From Bacteroidota bacterium (GTDB lineage Bacteria; Bacteroidota; Bacteroidia; Flavobacteriales; Weeksellaceae), in contig JAEXBA010000008.1 of the NCBI GenBank assembly GCA_023457935.1, positions 1-64,000 on the forward strand: 64,000 nt of DNA, in the 5' to 3' direction. Position numbers and translations under genes: made by a program. The notes under the pieces are model-generated. The model was not told the origin of the DNA. It did not search any database and saw nothing but the letters and a program-made list of their open reading frames with translations. This document shows, piece by piece, positions 8,971 to 17,042 of this stretch (its first letter is position 1; every line of letters begins with the position of its first letter).

Positions 8971-10409
8971 TCAGTTATACTTGTCCAGACTGCAAAACCG
9001 AAAACAAACTTGATTTAACCTATCATGTTAAAGATTACGTATGCAAATCGTGCAGCAGTTTGATTAAAACCGCCACCAATTCTTCACATGGAAAAATCAG
9101 AAAACCAACTGAAAATGCTGTTCTGGATGTTGGAATGAAAGGTATTCTGGACGGAACCGAGTACACTGTTGTTGCAGTTGTAGTTAAGAAATACGGTTCT
9201 TCAACATTCTGGCGCGAATATTACCTTAAGGACAGACTTCTGAATAACGCTTTTCTAAGTGAAAGCGACGGACACTGGGTTCTGATGTTCCCAAAAGACA
9301 AACCGCTCGAAGAATTCAAATATTATTCGGAATTTGAAGGCAAGAAATACCGCTGGTATGAAAGTACACCAAATGCAGTTCATGCCGCGACCGGTTTTTT
9401 CGAGGACGGATTAAGTCTTAAACTCTCCAACTACAAAGAATTTTTCAACGGAACCGAAATGGTTTCATGGGAAGAAACTTTAGGTGAAAAACAGTTTTTC
9501 TGGGGAAAGCACATTCCCAGGAACAGAATAAAACGCGCCTTCAAACCGCCTTACATGCCGAATTATTACGGTGTAGGAATGGTTCAGCCGTTTTACTACA
9601 GTATCCGTAATATGATTAATATTCTTGGGATTACCGCGTTGCTGATTTCAGGTCTGCAGCTGTACAATTATATTTCAAGAAGCAACAAAACTGTTTTTGA
9701 AGAAAATATCAGTTTCTCCGACGTAAAAAATAAAGAGCTGGTGAGCAAATCCTTCACACTGAGTGGCGGTTCTGCTCCAATGAAGTTGGATTTAAGATCG
9801 GATGTTGACAATTCGTGGGCCAATGCTGAAATCAGTCTGGTGAATGAAAATACGAACGAGATTACGTATACCACGCAGGATGTGGAATACTATCACGGTT
9901 ACGAAGACGGAGAAAGCTGGAGTGAAGGAAAAAAATCCAAGGAAATTAATATTTGCGGTGTGGCTCCGGGAAAATACCATTTCCGTATTTCTGCAGTAAA
10001 TGAAAACTCCGGGAAAGCCACAACCTCTGTTTCCTATCCTGGAAATCCGGGAACAATGGTTTCCATCAGTCCAAGCGGATTTGTAGAGGTTCTTGATCTG
10101 TCAACCGGAAATATCATTACTTACGGTGATGTGGAAACCTATAAAAGAGATTCCGCTGCGGCTGCCCAGAAAATTTCTGCCGACACTGTTACCGGAATAA
10201 ACCAGGCGCCGGTTCCGTTATCAGAACCTACAGCCGATAATTCAGAAAAAACCATTTACCTGAAAGCAACTTGGCTGCCGGTTTCGCTGTGGAACTATAT
10301 CATTATCATGATTCTTATGGTGATTTTTATTGCCGCTTCGTATTGGGGGAAATCTGCTTTTGACCGCTCAAAATGGAGTAATTCCTCCAATTCACCTTAT
10401 TCAAGTTGA
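8967..10409 (+). CDS. DUF4178 membrane protein with N-terminal zinc ribbon
   Basis: A 480-residue protein. Residues 6-29 form a zinc ribbon with Cys6, Cys9, Cys26 and Cys29. About residues 50-190 look like the DUF4178 domain: a beta-rich stretch with WREYYLKDR, WVLMFP and FEGKKYRWYE. A membrane segment follows near 212-232 (NILGITALLISGLQLYNYI), then a ~200-residue beta-rich region likely on the outer side, and a second membrane helix near the C-terminus (LWNYIIIMILMVIFIA). The function of DUF4178 is unknown; it recurs beside AdoMet decarboxylase, DUF350 and spermidine-synthase-like genes. It is translationally coupled to the preceding gene by a four-base overlap. The assignment to DUF4178 is from memory of the family. 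Confidence 0.75.
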   Translation: MISYTCPDCKTENKLDLTYHVKDYVCKSCSSLIKTATNSSHGKIRKPTENAVLDVGMKGILDGTEYTVVAVVVKKYGSSTFWREYYLKDRLLNNAFLSESDGHWVLMFPKDKPLEEFKYYSEFEGKKYRWYESTPNAVHAATGFFEDGLSLKLSNYKEFFNGTEMVSWEETLGEKQFFWGKHIPRNRIKRAFKPPYMPNYYGVGMVQPFYYSIRNMINILGITALLISGLQLYNYISRSNKTVFEENISFSDVKNKELVSKSFTLSGGSAPMKLDLRSDVDNSWANAEISLVNENTNEITYTTQDVEYYHGYEDGESWSEGKKSKEINICGVAPGKYHFRISAVNENSGKATTSVSYPGNPGTMVSISPSGFVEVLDLSTGNIITYGDVETYKRDSAAAAQKISADTVTGINQAPVPLSEPTADNSEKTIYLKATWLPVSLWNYIIIMILMVIFIAASYWGKSAFDRSKWSNSSNSPYSS

Positions 10410-10419
10410 AGTAATAGTT

Positions 10420-10614
10420 ATGCAGAATATCATCAGTTATATCAAACATCATTGGCTGCTTTTCTTTATTGCAGCGGTTTTTCTGGGTTGGTTCTCGTGG
10501 CTTACTTTCTCGGGAAATCAGCTGTGCGACTGTGCCAAAACTGAAACATACAAGGACGGAACAACGCGTTACCGTTCCTCAGGAACTTCTTATTACCGTT
10601 ATTATCACAAATAA
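10420..10614 (+). CDS. Small single-pass membrane protein with a CxC motif
   Basis: A 64-residue protein not recognised from any family. The ATG at 10420 follows the previous stop by ten bases. Residues ~10-31 (HHWLLFFIAAVFLGWFSWLTF) form one membrane helix. The short remainder carries CDC (a CxC pair), then a polar tail rich in Thr, Arg, Ser and Tyr that ends YYRYYHK. The stop is one base before the DUF350 start, so it is a regular operon member. The Cys pair could bind metal or form a disulfide, which is only a guess. Confidence 0.65.
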   Translation: MQNIISYIKHHWLLFFIAAVFLGWFSWLTFSGNQLCDCAKTETYKDGTTRYRSSGTSYYRYYHK

Positions 10615-10615
10615 A

Positions 10616-10837
10616 ATGAACATCATGGAATTTAATTTTGGACCATTAATCAACTCTGTTGTCTTCTCTTTCCTTGGAATTCTGATTCTGCTCTTCGGAT
10701 ATATTATCATTGAAAAACTGACGCCGGAGAAAACCTGGAAAGAAATCGTGGAAAACAAGAATATTGCACTGGCAATTATCTTTGGCGCCTTTATTTTAGG
10801 CATTTCCTTTATCATCGGAATGGCAATACATGGATAA
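10616..10837 (+). CDS. DUF350 family inner membrane protein
   Basis: A 73-residue protein with two membrane helices (about residues 11-33 and 48-70) separated by KLTPEKTWKEIVENKN, which is the form of one DUF350 unit. E. coli YjfL, next to a PspA-like and an ATP-grasp gene, is the best known member and has two such units. The function is unknown. ATG at 10616 is one base after the preceding stop; a second ATG at 10625 is a possible alternative. Its end overlaps the aminopropyltransferase start by eight bases, so the two are probably coupled. Confidence 0.75.
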   Translation: MNIMEFNFGPLINSVVFSFLGILILLFGYIIIEKLTPEKTWKEIVENKNIALAIIFGAFILGISFIIGMAIHG

Positions 10838-12344
10838 AAAACGCATTCCGTTTGAACTGCTGCTGCTGTTTTCGGTATTTGTAATTGCAACCTGTGGGCT
10901 GGTTTACGAATTGGTCGCGGGTGCGCTTGCAAGCTATCTTCTGGGCGACAGTGTGAAGCAGTTTTCCTTTATTATCGGCGTTTATCTTTTTTCGATGGGC
11001 GTAGGTTCCTATTTTGCAAAATTCATTCATAAAAACCTTCTCGACCGCTTTGTAGACATTGAAATCCTGGTCGGTTTAATCGGCGGTGTTTCATCCGTTG
11101 TTCTTTTTCTGCTGTTCAACACTGTCCAGCATTTTGAGGCGGTACTTTATCTTTTTGTTTTTGTCACCGGCTGCCTGGTTGGTCTTGAGATTCCTTTGCT
11201 GATGAATATTCTGAAGGACAGAGTTGCTTTCAAAGATTTGGTTTCCAATGTTTTTGCGTTTGATTATATCGGTGCTTTGCTGGCTTCCATCTTATTTCCA
11301 TTGGTTCTGATTCCGAATCTTGGCATTGTACGGACTTCACTCTTTTTTGGCCTGATTAACGTTTCCATCGCCATTTTTCTCTGCTTTTATCTGAGCAAGG
11401 AACTCAAAAACCCGGTGGCACTGAAATTCAAATCCATTACTGTTTTTGTGGGTTTGCTTTCGCTGTTCATTTTGGCTGACCGTATTCTGAATTTTTCTGA
11501 GGAAAAGCTTTATGGTGAAAACATCATCTACAGCAAGACTTCGCCTTACCAAAGAATTGTTCTCACAAGAAACAATCATGATTTCCGGCTGTATCTTAAC
11601 AACAACCTGCAGTTTTCCTCAGCCGACGAGTACCGCTATCATGAAGCGCTGGTTCATCCGGCAATGTCAATGGCCAAAAACATCAGTAATGTATTGGTAT
11701 TGGGCGGTGGCGACGGATTTGCTGTTCGTGAAGTTTTGAAATATCCAGAAGTAAAACACATCACCCTGGTTGATCTTGACGGTGAAATGACTAAATTTTT
11801 TCAGACGAACGAAACCATGAAAAAACTCAATAACAACGCGCTGAACAGCAACAAGCTTTCCATTGTAAATCAGGATGCGTTCATGTGGGTGAAAGAGCAG
11901 AAGAACGATTTTGATGTCATTATAATTGATTTTCCGGATCCGTCAAATTATTCCGTAGGAAAACTGTATTCGCTTCAGTTTTATCATGAGCTTAAGAAAC
12001 TCACCAACGCTTCAACCAGAATTGTTGTGCAGACTACATCGCCTTATTTTGCGCCGAAATCGTTCTGGTGTATTCAGAAAACCCTTGCAGAGGTATTTCC
12101 GGAAGTAACGGCTTTTCACACTTATGTGCCTTCGTTTGGTGAATGGGGTTTTTCATTGGCTTCGAATGATCTGGAAAAGCCTAAAAATCTTAGAAAAGTC
12201 GGCGGTTTGAAATTCTACGATTACGATTTTGATAAAATGGCATATTTCAGCAAAGACATGAAAGCGGAAAACCTTGAAGTAAACCGTCTGGACAACCAGA
12301 TTCTTGTAAGATATTTTGATGAAGAGTGGGGCAGGGTTCAGTAG
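10830..12344 (+). CDS. Membrane-embedded polyamine aminopropyltransferase (spermidine synthase-like)
   Basis: A 504-residue fusion. The first ~215 residues hold about seven membrane helices and begin with CGLVYELVAGALASYLLGDS. The rest is a SpeE-like AdoMet-binding fold: QFSSADEYRYHEALVHP, GGGDGFAVREVLK near residue 292, VDLDGEM, and FDVIIIDFPDPSNY near 367 in place of the usual TDPIGP loop. The catalytic Asp of IID is kept, but the loop that holds putrescine in SpeE differs, so the acceptor may not be free putrescine. It probably uses decarboxylated AdoMet from the first gene of the operon. It overlaps both neighbours (8 bases upstream, 26 downstream). Confidence 0.85.
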   Translation: MDKKRIPFELLLLFSVFVIATCGLVYELVAGALASYLLGDSVKQFSFIIGVYLFSMGVGSYFAKFIHKNLLDRFVDIEILVGLIGGVSSVVLFLLFNTVQHFEAVLYLFVFVTGCLVGLEIPLLMNILKDRVAFKDLVSNVFAFDYIGALLASILFPLVLIPNLGIVRTSLFFGLINVSIAIFLCFYLSKELKNPVALKFKSITVFVGLLSLFILADRILNFSEEKLYGENIIYSKTSPYQRIVLTRNNHDFRLYLNNNLQFSSADEYRYHEALVHPAMSMAKNISNVLVLGGGDGFAVREVLKYPEVKHITLVDLDGEMTKFFQTNETMKKLNNNALNSNKLSIVNQDAFMWVKEQKNDFDVIIIDFPDPSNYSVGKLYSLQFYHELKKLTNASTRIVVQTTSPYFAPKSFWCIQKTLAEVFPEVTAFHTYVPSFGEWGFSLASNDLEKPKNLRKVGGLKFYDYDFDKMAYFSKDMKAENLEVNRLDNQILVRYFDEEWGRVQ

Positions 12345-13911
12345 GAGAAATTTCCTGAAGACCGTTTTTTGGGCAGGATTGGCGCTTCCGTTTCTTCATT
12401 ACTGTAAATCGGAAACAAAATCGTTGTTGCTGAAAATTACGGGAACCAATCATGTTTTAGGTCATAAACTGTGGGCGAAAAATTTCCCGCAACCGACGGA
12501 GGAAATCAAAACTAAATATTTAGTTGTAGGCGCCGGAATTTCCGGACTTTCTGCTGTGAGATACCTTCAGCAGAACAATGCGGAAGACTTTCTTTTGCTT
12601 GAAATGGAACACAGTTTGGGCGGTAATTCCAGAAACAGCCAGAACCGGTTTTCTAAATTTCCTTTGGGCGCACATTACCTTCCGCTTCCAAACAAAGAAG
12701 ATAAGGAATTGATTTCTTTTCTGGAAGAATGCGGACTGATTACCGGCTACAGCGAAAAAGGAGAGCCTGTATTTGACGATTATCATCTCACATTTCCTCA
12801 GGAAGAACGTCTCTTTTTTAAAAATACTTGGCAGAGTGATCTGGTTCCGAAAAACGGCATCACAAATGAAACGCAGAAAGAAATCGACCGTTTTTTCGGT
12901 CTGATGGATGATTTCAAAAAGAAGAAAGATTCTTCCGGGAAATTTTGGTTTGATATTCCGGTTCTGCAATCCAGCCGCGACAGCGAAGCGCTTCAGCTTG
13001 AAAAAATAACGTTCGGAAAATGGCTTCAGGACAATAATTTCAGAAGTGAGGAATTGCTTTGGCTGCTGGATTATTCCTGTCGCGACGATTACGGATTAGG
13101 CTTGAAATTTGTTTCCGCATGGGCAGGTATTCACTACTTTGCTGGCCGTAAAAACAATTTTTCTACGCAGCGTGATCAGGTTTTTACGTGGCCGGAAGGA
13201 AACTCCTGGCTTACTCAAAAACTGGCAAAATTTTCAGAAGGAAAAAGTCTGAAAAAACATTTGGCTTACGATGTAAAAACAACAGATAATGTTGAAGTTT
13301 ATGTTTATGATGATTCAAACAAAATCTCAAAAAAAATTACAGCCGAAAAAGTTCTTTTTGCCACGCCGCAGTTTGTAAACCGTTATATTTTTCAGGACAG
13401 GAAGGTGAATAATTTTCAGTATGTTCCGTGGCTTTTGGCAACGCTGACACTCAGAAACGAATTTGGCGGCGATGCGGAACTGGCTTGGGATAATGTAATT
13501 TACGGTACAGAAGGTTTGGGTTATATTTATGATCAGCATCAGAATCTGAGTCAGAATCTTGGTGAAAAAGTTATTACCTATTACCGGAGTTTTTCGTCTG
13601 CAGATCTGAAAAAAGAAAGAAAAAAACTGCTGAATGCCGGAGAAGAGGAACTGAAAAAGAAGGTTTTGGATGATTTGAAGACTGCGCATCCGGAAATCGA
13701 AAATTTTCTTGTTGAAATACAGTTTCATAAACTGGGACACGCGATGATTGCGCCGGTTCCGAACCAGATTTTCGGAGAAGAAAGTGCAAAAGCAAGAAAA
13801 AATATCAACGGAAAAATATTTTTCGCCCATACCGATCTTTCAGGAATTTCTATTTTTGAAGAGGCTTTTCATCAGGGAATCAGTGCCGCCAAAGAAATGC
13901 TCAGATCATGA
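12319..13911 (+). CDS. Tat-exported FAD-dependent oxidoreductase, possible lipoprotein
   Basis: A 530-residue flavoprotein. The N-terminus SRRNFLK (residues 8-14) is a perfect Tat motif; the hydrophobic stretch ends in LHYC with Cys29, so a Tat lipoprotein is possible. A dinucleotide-binding motif VVGAGISGLSA follows near residue 65, then LLEMEHSLGGNSRN, as in amine oxidases and phytoene desaturase-like enzymes. The end GISIFEEAFHQGISAA fits the FAD-binding C-terminal motif. The substrate is unknown; a polyamine or another amine would fit the operon. The ATG at 12319 lies inside the aminopropyltransferase gene (26-base overlap), and its stop overlaps the next ATG. Confidence 0.75.
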   Translation: MKSGAGFSRRNFLKTVFWAGLALPFLHYCKSETKSLLLKITGTNHVLGHKLWAKNFPQPTEEIKTKYLVVGAGISGLSAVRYLQQNNAEDFLLLEMEHSLGGNSRNSQNRFSKFPLGAHYLPLPNKEDKELISFLEECGLITGYSEKGEPVFDDYHLTFPQEERLFFKNTWQSDLVPKNGITNETQKEIDRFFGLMDDFKKKKDSSGKFWFDIPVLQSSRDSEALQLEKITFGKWLQDNNFRSEELLWLLDYSCRDDYGLGLKFVSAWAGIHYFAGRKNNFSTQRDQVFTWPEGNSWLTQKLAKFSEGKSLKKHLAYDVKTTDNVEVYVYDDSNKISKKITAEKVLFATPQFVNRYIFQDRKVNNFQYVPWLLATLTLRNEFGGDAELAWDNVIYGTEGLGYIYDQHQNLSQNLGEKVITYYRSFSSADLKKERKKLLNAGEEELKKKVLDDLKTAHPEIENFLVEIQFHKLGHAMIAPVPNQIFGEESAKARKNINGKIFFAHTDLSGISIFEEAFHQGISAAKEMLRS

Positions 13912-14936
13912 AACAACCGTGGATTCATAATGCGAAAACCGACAGTGTTTTTATTCTGTCGCCGCCATTTGTGGTTGTGCTGATAGTATTTCTTTTTCAG
14001 AAACAAATCTCCCAGCTGAATGATCAGTACAGCTTTTACACGTGGCTTTTTCTGATTGTTTTTGTGGATGTTGCGCATGTTTATTCTACACTGTTCAAAA
14101 CCTATTTTGTAAAGCAGGAATTTCAGAAAAGAAAGCTGCTGTATCTCGGAATTCCGGCGTTGAGTTTAGTATTGGGAATAATTTTTTATCAGTTTGGAAG
14201 TTTGTTCTTCTGGTCTGCTTTGGCGTTGGTTGCGGTGTATCATTTTGTGCGGCAGCAATACGGTTTCATGCGCCTTTACGCAAGGTTTGAGCGGGATAAT
14301 ATTCATAAAAAAATTGATGCAGCGGCTGTTTACGCAGCCACGGTTTTCCCGATGCTGTACTGGTTTGCGACACCGAGAAAATTCACGTGGTTTGTAGAAA
14401 ACGAATTCAGCTGGATGGGGAAACTTCCGGATTATGTTCCGACTATCACCGTAATTTATTTTGCGATTTTAGGAATCTGGCTTTTAAAGACTGTTTTTGA
14501 GTTTTTGAAATTCAGAATATTCAATGTTCCAAAAAATGCTGTCATTATCGGAACTTTTCTGTCATGGTATTTCGGAATTGTCTATTTCAACAACGATCTG
14601 ATTTTTACTTTTCTGAATGTGGTTTCGCACGGAATTCCTTACATGGCACTCATTTATCTGAACGAAATTGAACATAAAGATCAAAAATATCTGCGCAGTC
14701 TTTCAATGTTTAAATCCGGAATTGGAGTTTTAATGTTTGTCGGAATTCTTTTGGTAATTGCGTTTTCAGAAGAGTATCTCTGGGAAGTTTTGGTGTGGCG
14801 GGAAAACTTTTCGCTGAGCGGGATCCATCTCAGTGAAAACTGGCTGATGCTGCTTGTTCCGCTGTTAACGGTTCCTCAGCTTACGCATTATCTGTTGGAC
14901 GGTTTTATATGGAAAAGAAACAGGTCATCGGGCTAG
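13908..14936 (+). CDS. Polytopic membrane protein with histidines in the membrane, unknown function
   Basis: A 342-residue protein with about eight or nine membrane helices and no domain I can name with confidence. Four histidine-bearing segments stand out in or near helices: DVAHVYSTLFKTYF, YHFVRQQYGFMRLY, SHGIPYMALIYLNEIEH and THYLLDGFIWK at the C-terminus. Such a set could bind metal, as in the Brp/Blh carotene oxygenases, but this likeness is only an impression. The four-base overlap ATGA with the FAD oxidoreductase points to coupled expression. It ends the operon, and its tail overlaps the convergent esterase gene by 12 bases. Confidence 0.7.
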   Translation: MKQPWIHNAKTDSVFILSPPFVVVLIVFLFQKQISQLNDQYSFYTWLFLIVFVDVAHVYSTLFKTYFVKQEFQKRKLLYLGIPALSLVLGIIFYQFGSLFFWSALALVAVYHFVRQQYGFMRLYARFERDNIHKKIDAAAVYAATVFPMLYWFATPRKFTWFVENEFSWMGKLPDYVPTITVIYFAILGIWLLKTVFEFLKFRIFNVPKNAVIIGTFLSWYFGIVYFNNDLIFTFLNVVSHGIPYMALIYLNEIEHKDQKYLRSLSMFKSGIGVLMFVGILLVIAFSEEYLWEVLVWRENFSLSGIHLSENWLMLLVPLLTVPQLTHYLLDGFIWKRNRSSG

Positions 14937-15779
14937 GAAATCCTTCAGTTTGCTGATAATTTCCTTCTTCTGAAATTCATTACGCCAGTCTTCGTGTCCG
15001 CCGGAAAAAGTGTAGCTTTCACCTTGTACAGAACCTGTTGAGGTTAAGCTGTCCATTTTCAGTTTCTGAGAAAGCGGAATCACCGTATCATTCTCTCCGA
15101 AAAATGAAATGATGCCCACTTTGCTGCGAAGCATCCACGTTATCGGACTGGCAAATTCGGATTTTGAAATGGAATCGCTTACTTTCGCCGGATTCACCAG
15201 ATAGTTCTGCACAAAGCCATAATCAGGATAACGCTGAAAATTTTTATCAGAGAGATCAACCGGACCAACAATATTTACGACAGCGATGACCTGCGGATTT
15301 CGGTATTTATAAGCATAAAGTGCAGCAAGATGTCCGCCGGCAGAATTACCAACCAAAATATATTCAGTTTTGGCGAATGATTTGTCTGAATAACTGTTAA
15401 GATGAGAAATCAGCTGATGGATTTCATCGGTTTGCTCAGGCAAAGCGAAACTGCGGTAATCAGCGAGTGTATAATTGGTGTTGACAAAAATGTCGTTCGG
15501 AAACTCTTCCATTACGGAAAGCATAAAACCGGTGATGTCTTTCTTGTCGCCGCCGCGCCAACCGCCGCCATGAATGAAAATAAAAGTTCTTGATGCGGAA
15601 TCTTTTTTGTCAGAAGTATACAGATCAAACTTCTGAGAATCGCCTTTCCCGTAAGAAAGATTCTTTTCAACAACAGCAGTTCGGCCGCCAATCTGAAGAT
15701 GGTTTTTCCTGCATGAAATAAGACAGATAAAAACGAGCGGAAGCAAAAACCAAAATTTTTTGCTAAGGATTATGTGCAT
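14925..15779 (-). CDS. Lipoprotein alpha/beta hydrolase (esterase), copy 1
   Basis: A 284-residue alpha/beta hydrolase of the carboxylesterase/BD-FAE type. The lipobox LISC ends at Cys23, so it is a lipid-anchored envelope protein. The oxyanion motif HGGGW is at residues 70-74, the nucleophile Ser146 in GNSAGG, the acid in FFGENDTVIP, and the histidine in GGHEDW near the C-terminus. It is a paralog of the next upstream gene with the same layout (VNIVGPVDL, ASPITWM). The start overlaps the end of that gene by 17 bases, so both are co-transcribed. The substrate is unknown. Confidence 0.85.
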   Translation of the reverse strand: MHIILSKKFWFLLPLVFICLISCRKNHLQIGGRTAVVEKNLSYGKGDSQKFDLYTSDKKDSASRTFIFIHGGGWRGGDKKDITGFMLSVMEEFPNDIFVNTNYTLADYRSFALPEQTDEIHQLISHLNSYSDKSFAKTEYILVGNSAGGHLAALYAYKYRNPQVIAVVNIVGPVDLSDKNFQRYPDYGFVQNYLVNPAKVSDSISKSEFASPITWMLRSKVGIISFFGENDTVIPLSQKLKMDSLTSTGSVQGESYTFSGGHEDWRNEFQKKEIISKLKDFLAR

Positions 15780-16629
15780 TCAGAAAAGTTTTGGTTTTTC
15801 CCAGCATCCAGGAGAATTCCGGTTCCAATGCCCAGTCCATATGATCGCCGGTGTAGATATAACTCTCATTGGCTACTCCAAACTGGTTGAGTTTCGCATC
15901 AAGGCTGGCTCTGTTCTCGTTGGCATTTACCGTAGTATCGGCGGAACCATAAAAGGAAATTGTTGGAGCCGAAGAATTGGTTACCCAGGTTACCGGACTC
16001 GCATAAGTCGCGATGGTCATTCCTGAAGGAACAACAGCCGGATTCACAAGATTTGCAAAGATTCCGCTCACTGGATTTCCGATCCACGAAGGTGTGTTAA
16101 AGTCTGCCGGACCGACAATATTGACGACTGCTTTTACTTCAGGATTATGCTGTTTGTACGCATAAAACATGGAAAGATGGCCGCCAGCTGAATACCCGCA
16201 AAGTACAAATTCCGGTTTCACCTGATATTCCTGCGATTTTGATTTTATATGATTGATAACGGCTTGAATATCATCGATTTGATTCGGCAGTGCATAACCC
16301 GGAGCGAAAACATTTCCAAGCACGTAGTTCATGTTTACGATGGCATATTTTGGAAAATAATGCTGCTTCATCGTTGGAATTCCGCTGTTAAGGTCGGCTT
16401 TGTCGCCGCCAACCCAGCCACCGCCATGAATGAAAATAAATACTTTGGTTGTGGCAGCATTTCTTCCGGCCGGAAGGTAAATATCATATTTCTGCTGAGC
16501 GTGCGTTCCGTAGGCAATATTGGCCTCGTCTTTTGCAGGAAGATTGCTCGGTAAATCACCGGTTCCGGCGGAATCGCTTGCGCATGAGATGAATAACAGA
16601 GAAACGATTGCTAACAGAAAATTTTTCAT
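15763..16629 (-). CDS. Lipoprotein alpha/beta hydrolase (esterase), copy 2
   Basis: A 288-residue paralog of the following gene. Lipobox FISC ends at Cys16. HGGGW is at residues 68-72, Ser147 in GYSAGG, the acid residue in SFYGSADTTV and the histidine in YTGDHMDWALE. VNIVGPADF and ASPVTWV mirror VNIVGPVDL and ASPITWM of the partner, which supports tandem duplication followed by clear divergence. This is the first gene of the pair on the minus strand. Carboxylesterase activity on acyl or acetyl esters is expected from the family. Confidence 0.85.
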   Translation of the reverse strand: MKNFLLAIVSLLFISCASDSAGTGDLPSNLPAKDEANIAYGTHAQQKYDIYLPAGRNAATTKVFIFIHGGGWVGGDKADLNSGIPTMKQHYFPKYAIVNMNYVLGNVFAPGYALPNQIDDIQAVINHIKSKSQEYQVKPEFVLCGYSAGGHLSMFYAYKQHNPEVKAVVNIVGPADFNTPSWIGNPVSGIFANLVNPAVVPSGMTIATYASPVTWVTNSSAPTISFYGSADTTVNANENRASLDAKLNQFGVANESYIYTGDHMDWALEPEFSWMLGKTKTFLNAHNP

Positions 16630-16691
16630 AACAGGCTCATTTTTAGTTTCATCAGCAAAAATTATGCAAACTGAAATAACCGCTTTCAGGA

Positions 16692-17030
16692 CTACTCACG
16701 GTTGAATCTGGCGAGCGATTTATCTATCCAAATAGTTGCAAAGGGAAAAAATGCGGCTATCAGTGCGAAAACAAAATCTTCATCATCCCATTTAAATATT
16801 TTTCTCGCAGGAAGAACCAGTAATAAGTAAAGTGTAAAAAACAGCCCATGAATGTTGCCAACAGTAATAATATAAATTGTTGGAAGCAAGGCGTCTCGGT
16901 CTGTACGTATCCAGATCATCGCGGAGAAAAGAAATGCCCAGGAAATTGCCTCGAAAAGGCAGATCTGTTTAAACCATCTGATGATTTTTTCCTGAGGATA
17001 TTTAGCTAAAAACTTATCAACGATTTCCAT
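16692..17030 (-). CDS. DUF3817 family membrane protein
   Basis: A 112-residue protein with three membrane helices (about residues 23-45, 52-72 and 84-102). The pattern FKQICLFEAISWAFLF, GNIHGLFFTLYL and FALIAAFFPFATIWIDKSL matches DUF3817, a small membrane family without known function. The gene starts 12 bases after the nadD stop, so nadD and this gene are probably one transcript on the minus strand. Confidence 0.85.
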   Translation of the reverse strand: MEIVDKFLAKYPQEKIIRWFKQICLFEAISWAFLFSAMIWIRTDRDALLPTIYIITVGNIHGLFFTLYLLLVLPARKIFKWDDEDFVFALIAAFFPFATIWIDKSLARFNRE

Positions 17031-17042
17031 AGTATTCTTTCA

